NCBI RefSeq assembly: GCF_021343995.1 | Contig: NZ_JAJTTE010000009.1 | Location: forward strand, 100,626 to 164,625 | Length of the DNA stretch: 64,000 bases | Reading direction: 5' to 3' | DNA from: Pseudonocardia terrae | GTDB lineage: Bacteria > Actinomycetota > Actinomycetes > Mycobacteriales > Pseudonocardiaceae | In this document: positions 1 through 8,668 of the stretch, one piece after another | Numbering within the stretch: position 1 is the stretch's first letter | Layout: every line of letters starts with the position of its first letter | Program-made: the position numbers and the translations under genes | Notes under the pieces: generated by a model | What the model saw: the letters and a program-made list of their open reading frames with translations, nothing else | What the model was told of the DNA's origin: nothing | Databases searched by the model: none

Positions 1-1
1 C

Positions 2-49
2 GGCGAGGAGGCGGAGCCCGGGCGCGTCCCGGAGCCGGACGAGGACTGA
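2..49 (+). CDS. C-terminal tail of an upstream gene (partial)
   Basis: An open frame enters from the left edge and ends at TGA 47-49, giving an acidic tail (GEEAEPGRVPEPDED). Only 15 residues are visible, so no family can be named. It is on the same strand as the lipoprotein gene that follows. That this is the real reading frame is an inference from its codon usage and composition. Confidence 0.35.
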   Translation, partial: GEEAEPGRVPEPDED

Positions 50-175
50 CCCTCCGGCGCCACCCGGACTTGACGGGCAGCACGCGCCGCGGCGCCTACG
101 GTCGCGGACGTGCAACGGGGTCAGCACGGTGTGCCGTGCCGCCACGCCGTCACGGACGGGCTAAGGTCCCGCGTC

Positions 176-976
176 GTGCGTGGAGAGGATCGGCCCGGGA
201 CGACCAGGCGGAGCGTTCTGCGGGCCGCCGTGGTCCTGCCGCTGGCGGCCGCGTGCTCCGCGCCGTCCGGATCGACCGCGCCGTCCGGATCGACCGCGCC
301 GTCCGGATCGGCCGCGCCACAGGCCGGCCCTGCCCCGTCGGCCGCGACGTCCGCCGCCGCGACCCCGTCGGCCCGCCCGCCGACCGGTGAGGTCGAGCGG
401 GCCACGAGCGGTCGTCCGGAGGTGGCGCTGACCTTCCACGGTGCGGGGGACCTCGATCTCGCCCGGAAGGTGCTGGGCACGCTGCACGACCGCGGTGCCG
501 GGGTGACCGTGCTGGCCGTCGGCACGTGGCTGCAGCAGTCCCCGGACGCCGCCCGGATCGTCACGGACCTGGGGCACGAGCTGGGCAACCACACGTGGTC
601 GCACCGCGACATCGACGGGCTGGCCGAGAGCGCCGCCCGGGTCGAGATCGAGCGGTGCCGCGACCTCATCGCCGCGGCGACGGGCGGCCCGGGGGCGTTC
701 TTCCGGCCGTCGCAGGCCCAGCACGCCACACCGGAGGTGCGGGCACTGGCCGCGGCGGCGGGCTATCCGACCGTGTTGTCCTACAACGTGGACTCCAGGG
801 ACTTCACCGATCCCGGCGCCGCCGCGATCCGCCGCAACGTCGCGACCGCGACCGCCGGCAGCGTCGTCAGCATGCACCTGGGCCACCCCGGGACCCTGGC
901 CGCGCTGCCCGGCCTTCTCGACGACCTCGCCGCCCGGGGGCTCACCCCGGTCACGGCGACCAGACTGTTCGGCTGA
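176..976 (+). CDS. polysaccharide deacetylase-like (NodB-fold) lipoprotein
   Basis: About 266 residues from GTG 176, which has AAGG about 9 bases upstream; a GTG at 110 is in frame but would bury the signal sequence. The N-terminus has a Tat-like T-R-R-S-V-L motif (residues 10-15), a hydrophobic stretch and a lipobox ending at Cys27, so export and lipid anchoring are predicted. A low-complexity Ser/Ala/Pro linker with GSTAPS repeats follows. The NodB-like domain then shows VALTFHGAGD in place of the usual TFDDG, and NHTWSH matching the metal-binding H-x3-H motif. Loss of the canonical first Asp suggests altered chemistry or a binding role; that is inference. It lies 16 bases before another lipoprotein gene and probably shares its transcript. 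NodB fold fairly sure, substrate unknown. Confidence 0.75.
   Translation: MRGEDRPGTTRRSVLRAAVVLPLAAACSAPSGSTAPSGSTAPSGSAAPQAGPAPSAATSAAATPSARPPTGEVERATSGRPEVALTFHGAGDLDLARKVLGTLHDRGAGVTVLAVGTWLQQSPDAARIVTDLGHELGNHTWSHRDIDGLAESAARVEIERCRDLIAAATGGPGAFFRPSQAQHATPEVRALAAAAGYPTVLSYNVDSRDFTDPGAAAIRRNVATATAGSVVSMHLGHPGTLAALPGLLDDLAARGLTPVTATRLFG
261..314 (+). repeat. three tandem 18-bp repeats
   Basis: The unit CGCCGTCCGGATCGACCG occurs three times in register (261, 279, 297), the last with one change. It encodes the PSGSTA linker just after the lipid-anchor Cys of the deacetylase-like lipoprotein. Multiples of three bases keep the frame, so copy number can vary without breaking the gene. Confidence 0.9.
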
Positions 977-992
977 ACGTGGGGGTACTCGG

Positions 993-2201
993 GTGAACGC
1001 TCGTCGAAGGCTGGCGACGGCGGCGGTGCTGGCGGCGACGGTGGTGCTCGCGGGATGCAGTACGGGCAGCGGGTCGACGGCCGGGGCGACGGCAGCACCC
1101 CCGTCGGCGGCCTCCCCGTCGGGAACGACGGCGGCGACCCCGTCGCCCGCGGCGGGGGTGGACGGGCTGCCGGGCATGCCGCCGGTGACGGACGCGCACA
1201 ACGTCTACGCCGACGCGGGGGCGAACATGCTCTCGGACGCCGCGAAGGCGGCGAAGCCGCTGGTCTACGTACCGCACACCAAGTCCGGCGAGGTCCGGGT
1301 GATCGACCCGACGACGTTCGCCACGGTCGGCACCTACCGGCTGGGCGGGGAGCTGCAGCACGTCGTGCCGTCGTGGGACATGCGCACCCTCTACGCCACC
1401 GACGACACGACCAACAAGGTCGTGCCCTTCGACCCCGTCACCGGCAAGCCCGGCGCCGCGATCCCGGTGCAGGACCCGTACAACATGTACGCCACCCCGG
1501 ACGGCACCTCGGCGATCTCGGTGGCCGAGGCGCAGAAGCGGCTCGTGTTCTACGACCCGCACACCTGGAAGCAGCAGGGGGAGCTGGCGACACCCGACTG
1601 CGCCGGGATCGACCACGCCGACTTCACCCCGGACGGCCGCACCGCTGTGTTCACCTGCGAGTTCGCCGGGAGGGTGGCGGTGGTCGACATCGAGCACCGC
1701 TCGTTGGTGCGGATGGTCGACATGCCGAAGCGCAACAGGCACATGGGCCCGCAGGACATCAAGCTGGCGCCGGACGGCTCGGTCTTCTACATCGCCGACT
1801 CCGACCAGAACGGGGTGTGGGTGCTCGACGGGGCGGCCACCCACGTCGTCCGGGAGATCCCGACCGGGCCCGGGGCACACGGGCTGTACCTGTCCCGGGA
1901 CGCGACGAGGTTGTTCGTGACCAACCGGCACGAGGGCTCGGTCAGCGTGCTCGACGCGTACACCGGCGCCCCGATCACCAAGTGGATGATCCCGGGCGGG
2001 GGCAGCCCCGACATGGGCAACGTGTCCGCGGACGGCTCCCAGCTGTGGTTGTCCGGTCGCTACAACCGTGCCGTGTACGTGCTCTCCACGACCGACGGCA
2101 GCCTCATCAAGAAGATCGACGTCGGTGACGGACCCCACGGGCTGTGCGTGTGGCCCCAGCCCGGGCGCTACTCGCTGGGCCACACCGGGATCACCCGGTA
2201 G
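993..2201 (+). CDS. YncE-like beta-propeller lipoprotein
   Basis: 402 residues from GTG 993. A short basic N-terminus, a hydrophobic segment and lipobox LAGC with Cys22 predict a lipoprotein of the outer membrane face. After a Ser/Thr/Ala/Pro linker (about 23-60) the rest is built of repeated blades with V-x-V-x-D-x-x-T and 'SPDG'-like turns (for example TPDGTSAI, APDGSVFY, SADGSQLW), typical of seven-bladed YVTN/YncE or cytochrome-d1-like propellers. Such proteins bind ligands or partner proteins; no catalytic residues are evident. It follows the deacetylase-like lipoprotein by 16 bases, so the two probably form one exported pair. It converges with the monooxygenase gene, 3 bases away. Function beyond the fold is unknown. 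Confidence 0.8.
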   Translation: MNARRRLATAAVLAATVVLAGCSTGSGSTAGATAAPPSAASPSGTTAATPSPAAGVDGLPGMPPVTDAHNVYADAGANMLSDAAKAAKPLVYVPHTKSGEVRVIDPTTFATVGTYRLGGELQHVVPSWDMRTLYATDDTTNKVVPFDPVTGKPGAAIPVQDPYNMYATPDGTSAISVAEAQKRLVFYDPHTWKQQGELATPDCAGIDHADFTPDGRTAVFTCEFAGRVAVVDIEHRSLVRMVDMPKRNRHMGPQDIKLAPDGSVFYIADSDQNGVWVLDGAATHVVREIPTGPGAHGLYLSRDATRLFVTNRHEGSVSVLDAYTGAPITKWMIPGGGSPDMGNVSADGSQLWLSGRYNRAVYVLSTTDGSLIKKIDVGDGPHGLCVWPQPGRYSLGHTGITR

Positions 2202-2204
2202 CCC

Positions 2205-3788
2205 TCACCGCACCTCGAAGTCGGCCGGGTCCGGGTGGCGGAGGCGCTCCCAGATCTCCGTCCCCTCGAAGGGGCAGTTCGAGGCGGAGCGCCCGTGCGC
2301 GTTGCGGTAGTAGTTGTCCGCGCGCGGGTCGCTCCAGGTCCGCAGGGCCTCGCGCTCGTCGAGCTCGCGGTTGTAGCGGCGGTAGGCGTCCGGGGTGACG
2401 TCGACGGAGCGCCGGTCCTCCAGGACGAGCTCGGCGATCCGCTCCAGGGCGAACCGCGTCGTCATCTCGGAGAAGGTGACGACGCCGAGGCTGAACGGGT
2501 TCGTGTTGGGCCCGTAGAGCAGGAACAGGTTCGGGAAGCCCGGCAGCATCGTGCCCACCCAGGCCCGCGCCCCGTCCTCCGCCCACAGGTCCTCGACCCG
2601 CACCCCGTCCCGGCCGCGGATCTCCATGGGCCACAGGAAGTCGTTGGCGCGGAAGCCGGTGGCGTAGACGACGACGTCGGCCGGGTGCTCGCGGCCGTCG
2701 ACGGTCTCGACCCCGTGCTCGGTCAGCCGGGCGATGCCCTCGGAGACGAGGGTGACGTCCTCGCGCAGCAGTGCGTCGTAGATGCCGTAGCCGCTGTCCA
2801 CGGCGACCGGCCGCGCCGACATCGGCGGGTGCGGCGGCAGCATCCGCTCCAGCAGGTCGGGGCGGGAGCCGAGCTTGTGGCGCAGGAACTCGAGCCGGCC
2901 GTCCCGGATCCGCTTGTTCATCGCGCTGCGGCTCAGCGGGTCGGTCCAGTCCGGGTCGACGTCGAAGGCGCGGCTCTGCACGTGCGGGCCGGTCAGCCAG
3001 CTGGTCCGGAAGCGCAGGAAGTTGGCGTAGTACGGGACGTTGCGGTCGAGCCACGCGACCTGGTCGGGGTAGCGGCTGCGGTACCCGGGGCGGTCGAAGA
3101 CCCACTGCGGCGTCCGCTGGAACAGCTCCACGTGACCCGCGAGGTCGGCGAGCTCCGGCACCATCTGGTAGCTCGTGCAGCCCGAGCCGATGACGGCCAC
3201 CCGCTTGCCGGACAGGTCCAGGTCCGCGGGCCACCGGGCGGTGTGGAAGGCCGGCCCGGAGAAGCGGTCCGCCCCGTCGAGCTCGGGCAGGTTCGGCCGC
3301 GCGAGGAACCCGACGGCACTGATGACCGCCCTCGCCCGGAGCACCCGTTCGCCCTCGGGGTCCCGGACCCGCACCGCCCAGCTGCCGCGAGCCTCGTCCC
3401 AGTCCGCGGAGACGACCTCGGTGTCGAAGGCGATGTCGCCGCGCAGGTCGAAGGTGTCCGCGACCCAGTTGAAGTACTTCTCGTTCTCCGCCTGCTCGCA
3501 GTAGGGGCCCGCGTACTCGTAGCCGAGTCCGTAGAGGTGCGTGTAGGCGCGGCTGGGGGTGTCGACGCGCGCGCCGGGGTAGCGGTTCTCGTGCCAGGTG
3601 CCGCCCACGCCGGGGTTCTTCTCGACCACCGTGAACGGGATCCCCGCCCGCTTGAGCTGCACCGCGGCGTTGAGCCCGCCCAGCCCGGCCCCGATGACCA
3701 GCACGGAGAAGTCCGCCAGCCGGCTCGCCGGGGGCTCGGCCGGCCAGCGCAGTGACCTGGCCCACGGGTCGAGCGCGAGCTCCTCCAC
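2205..3788 (-). CDS. Baeyer-Villiger-type flavin monooxygenase
   Basis: 527 residues from GTG 3788, the first canonical start. A FAD Rossmann motif GAGLGG lies at 33-38, the BVMO fingerprint F-x-G-x3-H-x3-W-P (FSGPAFHTARWP) near 165, and a second Rossmann motif (VIGSG) near 185 for NADPH. The expected reaction inserts oxygen into a ketone to give an ester or lactone. It is the last gene of a minus-strand operon with an enoyl-CoA hydratase and two acyl-CoA dehydrogenases, suggesting degradation of a cyclic or branched ketone or acid. Oddity: the same frame stays open and protein-like upstream (RIGPPERLRRSLGLAAG, then VPEAELELW) without ATG, GTG or TTG. A CTG at 3920 overlaps the preceding gene's stop as CTGA, so a CTG start (2205-3920, 571 residues) or 5' truncation are both possible. 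Confidence 0.88.
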   Translation of the reverse strand: MEELALDPWARSLRWPAEPPASRLADFSVLVIGAGLGGLNAAVQLKRAGIPFTVVEKNPGVGGTWHENRYPGARVDTPSRAYTHLYGLGYEYAGPYCEQAENEKYFNWVADTFDLRGDIAFDTEVVSADWDEARGSWAVRVRDPEGERVLRARAVISAVGFLARPNLPELDGADRFSGPAFHTARWPADLDLSGKRVAVIGSGCTSYQMVPELADLAGHVELFQRTPQWVFDRPGYRSRYPDQVAWLDRNVPYYANFLRFRTSWLTGPHVQSRAFDVDPDWTDPLSRSAMNKRIRDGRLEFLRHKLGSRPDLLERMLPPHPPMSARPVAVDSGYGIYDALLREDVTLVSEGIARLTEHGVETVDGREHPADVVVYATGFRANDFLWPMEIRGRDGVRVEDLWAEDGARAWVGTMLPGFPNLFLLYGPNTNPFSLGVVTFSEMTTRFALERIAELVLEDRRSVDVTPDAYRRYNRELDEREALRTWSDPRADNYYRNAHGRSASNCPFEGTEIWERLRHPDPADFEVR

Positions 3789-3916
3789 CCACAGCTCGAG
3801 CTCGGCCTCCGGGACCTCCTGCCCGGCGGCGAGGCCCAGGCTGCGGCGCAGCCGCTCCGGAGGGCCGATTCGATCGTGGCCCCGACCCGGCCGTCCGGCT
3901 GCGGGAACGGGGCCGC

Positions 3917-5011
3917 TCAGCCGGTGGCCGCCGGGGACCGCGGTGCGCCGAGGCGCCTGAGGTGGTGGTCGGTGCCGCCGAACATCGCGTCGACCGCCAG
4001 GACCCGCTTGTGGAGGTGGCCGATCGGCAGCTCGTCGGTCATGCCCACTCCGCCGTGGGTCTGGATCGCGGACTCGCCGACCCGTCGGCCCAGCCGTCCG
4101 ACCTGCGCCTTCAGCACGGCGACGTCCTGCGGCGCCAGGCGACCCGCCTCCGCCAACGCAGTGGTGTGGAGCAGCGTGGACCGCGCCGCGACGTAGGCGA
4201 TCTTCATGTCGGCGAGGCGGTGCGCGACGGTCTGGAAGCTGCCGATGGGGACGCCGAACTGCTCCCGGGTCGACGCGTACTCGGCGGTGCGGCGCAGGAG
4301 CCCGCCCATGGCCCCGACCGCCTCGGCGGCCAGGACCACGATCGCGCGGTCGAGGACGCCGCGCAGGAGGGGCTCGGCGTCCGCGGCGAGGAGGGTGCCC
4401 GGCGCGCCGTCGAACCGCAGGTGGGCGGCGCGCCGGCCGTCGACGGTGGTGAACCGGGTCGCGACCGGGGCGGAGGCGTCGACGAGGAACAGGGCGAGGC
4501 CCGCGTCCAGGCGCGCCGAGACGACCAGCACGTCCGCGTCGGCGCCGTGCAGCACGAGCCTCTTCTCGCCGGTCAGCGCGTACCCGTCCGCGCTGCGCTC
4601 GGCCTTCGTCGTGACCAGAGAGGGGTCGGGCGTACCGCGGCCCTCCTCGTGGGCGAGGGCGCCGATCGCCTCGCCGGAGGCGATCCGCTCCAGCTCGTCC
4701 TTCCGCCCGACGGCGGCGAGCACGCCGCCCGCCAGCACGATCGAGGCGTCGTACGGCTCGACGAGCAGGTGCTCGCCGAACACCTCCGCCACCGCGACGA
4801 CGTCCACGACCGACCCGCCCAGCCCGCCGACGTCCTCGGGGAACGGCAGGGCCGTCAGCCCGAGCTCGACCAGCCGCGCCCAGACGTCCGGCGACCAGCC
4901 GGTCCCCGAGCGGACGATCGACTGACGGGCCTCGAAGGAGTAGTCGCGCTGCAGGGCGCGGACCACGCTGTCGCGGAGCAGCGTCTGCTCCTCGGTGAAG
5001 GTGAAGTCCAC
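3917..5011 (-). CDS. acyl-CoA dehydrogenase, small subunit type
   Basis: 364 residues from GTG 5011, with GGAGG just upstream. It begins DFTFTEEQ and shows the acyl-CoA dehydrogenase order of N-terminal helical, middle beta and C-terminal helical domains, including STREQFGVPIGSFQ and the C-terminal QTHGGVGMTDE block that contacts FAD. It oxidises acyl-CoA to enoyl-CoA with FAD. The middle domain is poorly conserved and lacks a clear catalytic Glu in the usual C-terminal position. With the 400-residue paralog 11 bases upstream it likely forms a heteromeric enzyme, as known for ACAD pairs acting on steroid side chains and other bulky acyl-CoAs. Substrate is inferred only. Confidence 0.87.
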   Translation of the reverse strand: MDFTFTEEQTLLRDSVVRALQRDYSFEARQSIVRSGTGWSPDVWARLVELGLTALPFPEDVGGLGGSVVDVVAVAEVFGEHLLVEPYDASIVLAGGVLAAVGRKDELERIASGEAIGALAHEEGRGTPDPSLVTTKAERSADGYALTGEKRLVLHGADADVLVVSARLDAGLALFLVDASAPVATRFTTVDGRRAAHLRFDGAPGTLLAADAEPLLRGVLDRAIVVLAAEAVGAMGGLLRRTAEYASTREQFGVPIGSFQTVAHRLADMKIAYVAARSTLLHTTALAEAGRLAPQDVAVLKAQVGRLGRRVGESAIQTHGGVGMTDELPIGHLHKRVLAVDAMFGGTDHHLRRLGAPRSPAATG

Positions 5012-5022
5012 GGCGGCCTCCG

Positions 5023-6225
5023 TCAGGATCGCAGGGTGCGGGCGATCAGGTCGCGCTGCACCTCGTTCGTGCCGGCGTAGATCGTGGTCGCGCGGCTGTT
5101 CAGGTAGTACGGCATCGCGATCAGCGCGAGGTCCCCGCCGAGCGGCTCGGCGTCGGACCCGACGAGCAGGGCCTCGCGCTGGTCGGGGAGCCCGTCCAGG
5201 CCGACGACCCGGGTCATCAGCACGGAGATGCGCTGGGTGAGCTCGGAGCTCATCACCTTGTTCAGCGAGGGGTAGGCCGGGTCCCGCGCAATCGGGTGCC
5301 CGCTGATCGCGAGCTTCTCGAAGTGCTCGTAGGAGGCGACCTCGGCCTCCAGCTCGCCGAGGTCGCGCTGGAAGACGGGATCGTCGGCGAGCGTGCCGCC
5401 GAACCCCGAGGGTGTCTCGGCCGCCGCCGCGCGGGCCACCTCCAGCCGGCGGCGCAGCATCGGGCTGTGCGCGGACCCACCGCGCTCGTGCTTGAGCAGC
5501 TGCTTGGCCACCGACCAGCCGTCGTTCTCCGCGCCGACCCGGTCGGCCTGCGGCACCCGGACGTCGGTGAAGAACACCTCGCACTGCTCCGGCGCCCCGT
5601 CGAGCCCGATGATCGGGCGCACCTCCAGGCCCGGGAGGTCCATGCGGTCGAGCAGCAGGAACGTGATGCCCTGCTGTTTCTTCCCCTCCCGGCTGGTCCG
5701 GACGAGCATGAACATCCGGTTGGCGTGGTGGGCGTACGTGGTCCAGATCTTGCTGCCGTTGAGGACGTAGTCGTCCCCGTCGGGGACCGCCATGGTGCTC
5801 AGCGAGGCGAGGTCGGAACCCGCGCCCGGCTCGGAGTAGCCCTGGGTCCAGTAGTCCTCGCCGGACAGGATCCCGGGCAGGTAGCGGGCCTGCTGCTCGG
5901 GCGTGCCGAGCTCCATCAGCAGCGGGCCGATCATGCGCAGGCCGTTGGGCAGCAGCGGGGGCAGGCCGCGCTTCTGGTACTCGTCCGCGAAGACGTACCG
6001 CTGCTCCACCGACCAGCCCGGCCCGCCGTGCTCGACCGGCCAGTCCGGGGCGGACCAGCCGCGGGCGTGCAGGATCCGGTGCCAGGCCATGACCTGGTCG
6101 AACGGGCCGAAGACGCTGGTGGTCCTGCGACCCGCCTCGCGGATCTCCGGGGTCGGCGCGGTGTCCAGGAACTCCGCCACCTCGGCGCGGAACTTCTCCA
6201 GGTCGGCGTCCGGCGCGATGTCCAT
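5023..6225 (-). CDS. acyl-CoA dehydrogenase, large subunit type
   Basis: 400 residues from ATG 6225. N-terminal helical domain about 1-120, FAD-contacting GYSEPGAGSDLASL near 130-145, beta domain with GSKIWTTYAH near 165, and C-terminal YYLNSRATTIYAGTNEVQRDLIARTL, the classical C-terminal signature. It catalyses alpha,beta-dehydrogenation of an acyl-CoA, passing electrons to ETF. It lies 5 bases after the enoyl-CoA hydratase gene and 11 bases before the smaller dehydrogenase, so co-transcription and a two-subunit complex are likely. Which acyl chain is used cannot be read from the sequence. Confidence 0.9.
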   Translation of the reverse strand: MDIAPDADLEKFRAEVAEFLDTAPTPEIREAGRRTTSVFGPFDQVMAWHRILHARGWSAPDWPVEHGGPGWSVEQRYVFADEYQKRGLPPLLPNGLRMIGPLLMELGTPEQQARYLPGILSGEDYWTQGYSEPGAGSDLASLSTMAVPDGDDYVLNGSKIWTTYAHHANRMFMLVRTSREGKKQQGITFLLLDRMDLPGLEVRPIIGLDGAPEQCEVFFTDVRVPQADRVGAENDGWSVAKQLLKHERGGSAHSPMLRRRLEVARAAAAETPSGFGGTLADDPVFQRDLGELEAEVASYEHFEKLAISGHPIARDPAYPSLNKVMSSELTQRISVLMTRVVGLDGLPDQREALLVGSDAEPLGGDLALIAMPYYLNSRATTIYAGTNEVQRDLIARTLRS

Positions 6226-6230
6226 GCGGG

Positions 6231-6974
6231 TCAGCCCTTCCGGCTCGTGAAGGCGGCGATGCGCTCCTGGGCGTCCGGCCCGCGGCCCTCGCCCTCCAGG
6301 ACCTCCCACTGCAGGCCGGCGTCGAGCGGGCGGCCGTCGGTGGCGTCGAGCAGGCGCTTGTTCGCCGCGTGCGAGAAGGGCGACTGGGCGGCGATGCGCG
6401 AGGCGAGCGACTCGATCTCGGCGTCGAACTCCGCGAGCGGGACGGCGTACTCGGCCAGTCCGATCCGGACGGCCTCGGCGGCGTCGACCATGTCCGCGGT
6501 GAACATCAGCCGCTTCGCCGTGGCGACCCCGACGCGGCGGGGGAGCCGCTGGCTCATGCCCCAGACCGGCGTCAGCGCCCACTTGGCGTGGGTGTCGCCG
6601 AAGCGCGCGTCGTCGGCGGCGACGAGGAAGTCCGCGGCGAGGGCGACCTCGAGCGCGCCCGTGTAGCAGTGCCCGTGCACGGCGGCGACGACCGGCTTCG
6701 GCAGCTTCTCCAGCATCCGCAGCGTCTCGCTGTGCCAGCCGCGCGACGGCACCGTCTCGCCCGCCCCGATGTCCGCCAGGTCGTGGCCCGCGGAGAAGCA
6801 CCGTCCTGCCCCACGGAGGACGACGCAGCGGACCGCCGCATCCTCGGCCAACGCCTCGACGTGCGCACGGAGCTCGGTGAACATCGCCACCGTGAGCGCG
6901 TTGAGCTTCTCCGGACGGTTCAGCGTCAGCACCGTCCACCCGTCGTGGTCGGTGCGGAGCACGAGTTCGCCCAC
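6231..6974 (-). CDS. enoyl-CoA hydratase/isomerase (crotonase) family
   Basis: 247 residues from ATG 6974. The oxyanion-hole segment CFSAGHDLADIG lies near 62-70 and HGHCYTGALEVALAADF near 105-120, carrying one Glu at the first catalytic position. The second acid position has DTHAKW rather than the hydratase Glu motif, so the exact reaction (hydration, isomerisation or hydrolysis) is open. It is the first gene of the minus-strand operon ahead of the two acyl-CoA dehydrogenases and would act on their enoyl-CoA product. A candidate palindromic operator sits 20-38 bases upstream. Confidence 0.88.
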   Translation of the reverse strand: MGELVLRTDHDGWTVLTLNRPEKLNALTVAMFTELRAHVEALAEDAAVRCVVLRGAGRCFSAGHDLADIGAGETVPSRGWHSETLRMLEKLPKPVVAAVHGHCYTGALEVALAADFLVAADDARFGDTHAKWALTPVWGMSQRLPRRVGVATAKRLMFTADMVDAAEAVRIGLAEYAVPLAEFDAEIESLASRIAAQSPFSHAANKRLLDATDGRPLDAGLQWEVLEGEGRGPDAQERIAAFTSRKG

Positions 6975-6993
6975 GGACGCCCCCTTCCCAGTC

Positions 6994-7012
6994 TGAACGA
7001 ACGAACGTTAAC
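6994..7012. promoter_or_regulatory. AACGTT-centred candidate operator
   Basis: TGAACGAACGAACGTTAAC lies 20 bases before the enoyl-CoA hydratase start. Its core CGAACGTT recurs at 33341 and 42403, also in front of catabolic genes, and in the arms of the palindromic element near 18000. TetR-family repressors commonly bind such sites, and a TetR remnant lies next to this one. Site identity is an inference. Confidence 0.45.
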
Positions 7013-7041
7013 CGGCCGGCGGCCCGCGGAGAAGGGCGCCC

Positions 7042-7152
7042 CTACGGAGTCGCCGTGGCCCGGGCGAGCAGCCCGTCGACGATCGCCTCGAGCGCCTGGC
7101 GGTAGGTGTCCCGGGCGGCCAGCACCGGCCACCGGTCGCCGAGGGCGGGCCG
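7042..7152 (-). pseudogene. C-terminal remnant of a TetR-like regulator
   Basis: The minus strand carries a short open frame ending at TAG 7044-7042 that reads DRWPVLAARDTYRQALEAIV then DGLLARATATP, the kind of helical tail seen at the end of TetR repressors. Its upstream part is missing: sequence switches at about 7140-7155 into a plus-strand transporter reading frame that also lacks its beginning. The geometry is that of a divergent regulator/transporter pair that lost both 5' ends in one deletion. Family assignment rests on a short tail only. Confidence 0.5.
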
Positions 7153-8021
7153 TGGGCCTGACCTGGGTGATCCACGCCTATGCGCTTGCCTTCGGCGGGC
7201 TGCTCCTGCTGGGCGGCACGAGCGCGGGCCACTACGGCCGCACGCGGGTGCTGCGTGTCGGGCTCGCCCTCTTCGGGCTCGCGTCCCTCGCCGGCGGGCT
7301 CGCCCAGGCGCCGTGGCAGCTGGTGGCCGCCCGCGCCGTGCAGGGCATGGGTGCCGCCGCCCTCGCCCCGGCCGCGCTGGCCCTGCTGACGTCGGCCTTC
7401 CCGTCGGGCAGGGAGCGGGTGCGCGCGTTCGGTGTGTGGAGTGCGACGAACGCCGCCGGTGGCGCCCTCGGCGTGCTGGCCGGCGGCCTGCTCACCGAGT
7501 ACGCCGGGTGGCGCGCCGTGATGGTCGTGAACGTGCCGATCGTCGTCGTCGCGCTCGCCCTGGCAGGCCGGGTCGGTGGCGGGCCCGCGCCGGTGCGCGG
7601 CGGGCGGCCGGACGTCCTGGGCGCCGGCCTCGTCACGGCCGGCGTGACGCTGCTGGTGTTCGGGGTCCTCCGCACCGACCGGTACGGGTGGACCTCGCCG
7701 GTCACCCTGGTGACCTTGGCGGTGGCCGTCGCGGTGCTGGCCGGGTTCGTCGTGGTCGAACGGACCACGTCCGGCGAGCCGTTGGTCCGGCCCGCGCTGA
7801 CCGGACTGATGTTCCTGCCGTTCGCGCTGGGCGTGGTCGTGGGGTCCGTGCTCGCCGTCCGGCTGGGGTACCGCGTCGCCCCACGGACCCTGCTGGTCGG
7901 CGGGGGAGTGCTGACCGCGGCCGGGTTCGCGTGGTTCGGCCTGATCACCGCCTCCGCCGGACCACCGGGCCGGCGATCGAGCAGAACCGGGGTGCAGACC
8001 GATGACGACCATCCGGCCTGA
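7152..8021 (+). pseudogene. decayed DHA2-type MFS drug transporter
   Basis: The frame is clearly an EmrB/QacA-like major facilitator (IHAYALAFGGLLLLGG, then QGMGAAALAPAALALLTSAF). It starts in what should be the first loop, so the first membrane helix is missing. After EPLVRPAL it jumps straight to TGLMFLPFALGVVVGS, which in intact members is separated by roughly 40 further residues (one to two helices), and it ends about 100 residues early in a non-homologous tail (RRSSRTGVQTDDD). Three separate losses make it non-functional. It abuts the tail of a divergent TetR-like gene. Confidence 0.75.
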
Positions 8022-8068
8022 CCCGGGCCGGGCGGGCTCCGCGCAGGAGGACGGGGCAGAGTCGGGGC

Positions 8069-8446
8069 ATGTCCGACGAACGAGCGACCCCGCGGGTCGT
8101 GCACGACCTTCGCCCACTCCTCGCCGACGACACCACCGTGCCGCCCGGCGTGGTGTGGCGGCTGGCCGAACCGGGCCGCCAGCTCGACGCCAACGTCCTG
8201 CGCCTGGGCCCCGACCAGGTCGTCGAGACCCACACCGAGTCGGATCTCGACGTGCTCCTGGTGGTCGTGTCCGGGACCGGCACCCTCGAGGGCGCCGACG
8301 GCCCGATCGCGCTCGCTGCGGGGACGACGCTGTGGCTGCCGCGCGGGTCCACCCGCAGGTTGTCGGCCGGCGCGCAGGGGCTCGGCTACCTCACCGTCCA
8401 CCGCCGCCGCCCCGGCATGCAGATCACGCCGGGGCCCCCGGCGTGA
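8069..8446 (+). CDS. small cupin-domain protein
   Basis: 125 residues from ATG 8069. The protein is a single cupin barrel: VVETHTESDLDVLLVVVSGTG matches cupin motif 1 with a thinned set of metal ligands, and GTTLWLPRGSTRRL matches motif 2. These small proteins bind a metal or small ligand, or modify one; no enzyme activity can be assigned. It follows a decayed transporter and precedes a small minus-strand gene, so it is probably transcribed alone. Confidence 0.75.
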   Translation: MSDERATPRVVHDLRPLLADDTTVPPGVVWRLAEPGRQLDANVLRLGPDQVVETHTESDLDVLLVVVSGTGTLEGADGPIALAAGTTLWLPRGSTRRLSAGAQGLGYLTVHRRRPGMQITPGPPA

Positions 8447-8476
8447 GGACGTGCGGCGGAGCGGGCCCGGAGGGTG

Positions 8477-8668
8477 TCAGCCCCGGCTCTCCGGCTGCCT
8501 GAGCCGCTCGCAGTCCCGCTCCACGGAGGCCCACAGCGCGCGGGCCGTGGGGTCGTCCGCGACCCAGTCCGCCGCCTTGCGCGCGGCCTCCGCATCCCCG
8601 TTCTCGGCCAGCACGTGCAGCTCGACGAGCTGCTCGACCCAGTCGGTTCCCTGCTTCACGTCTGCCAT
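8477..8668 (-). CDS. small hypothetical protein, acidic and helical
   Basis: 63 residues from ATG 8668 (MADVKQGTDWVEQLVELHVL). An in-frame start 24 bases further upstream is possible but adds an unlikely RMRNRCP stretch. The sequence is a run of amphipathic helices with many Ala and charged residues (AENGDAEAARKAADWVADD). I do not recognise a family. It is divergent from the chloride channel gene; the 125-base gap holds two related sequences, GCAACGATTGC (8672) and GCAATCATTGC (8752). Confidence 0.55.
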   Translation of the reverse strand: MADVKQGTDWVEQLVELHVLAENGDAEAARKAADWVADDPTARALWASVERDCERLRQPESRG

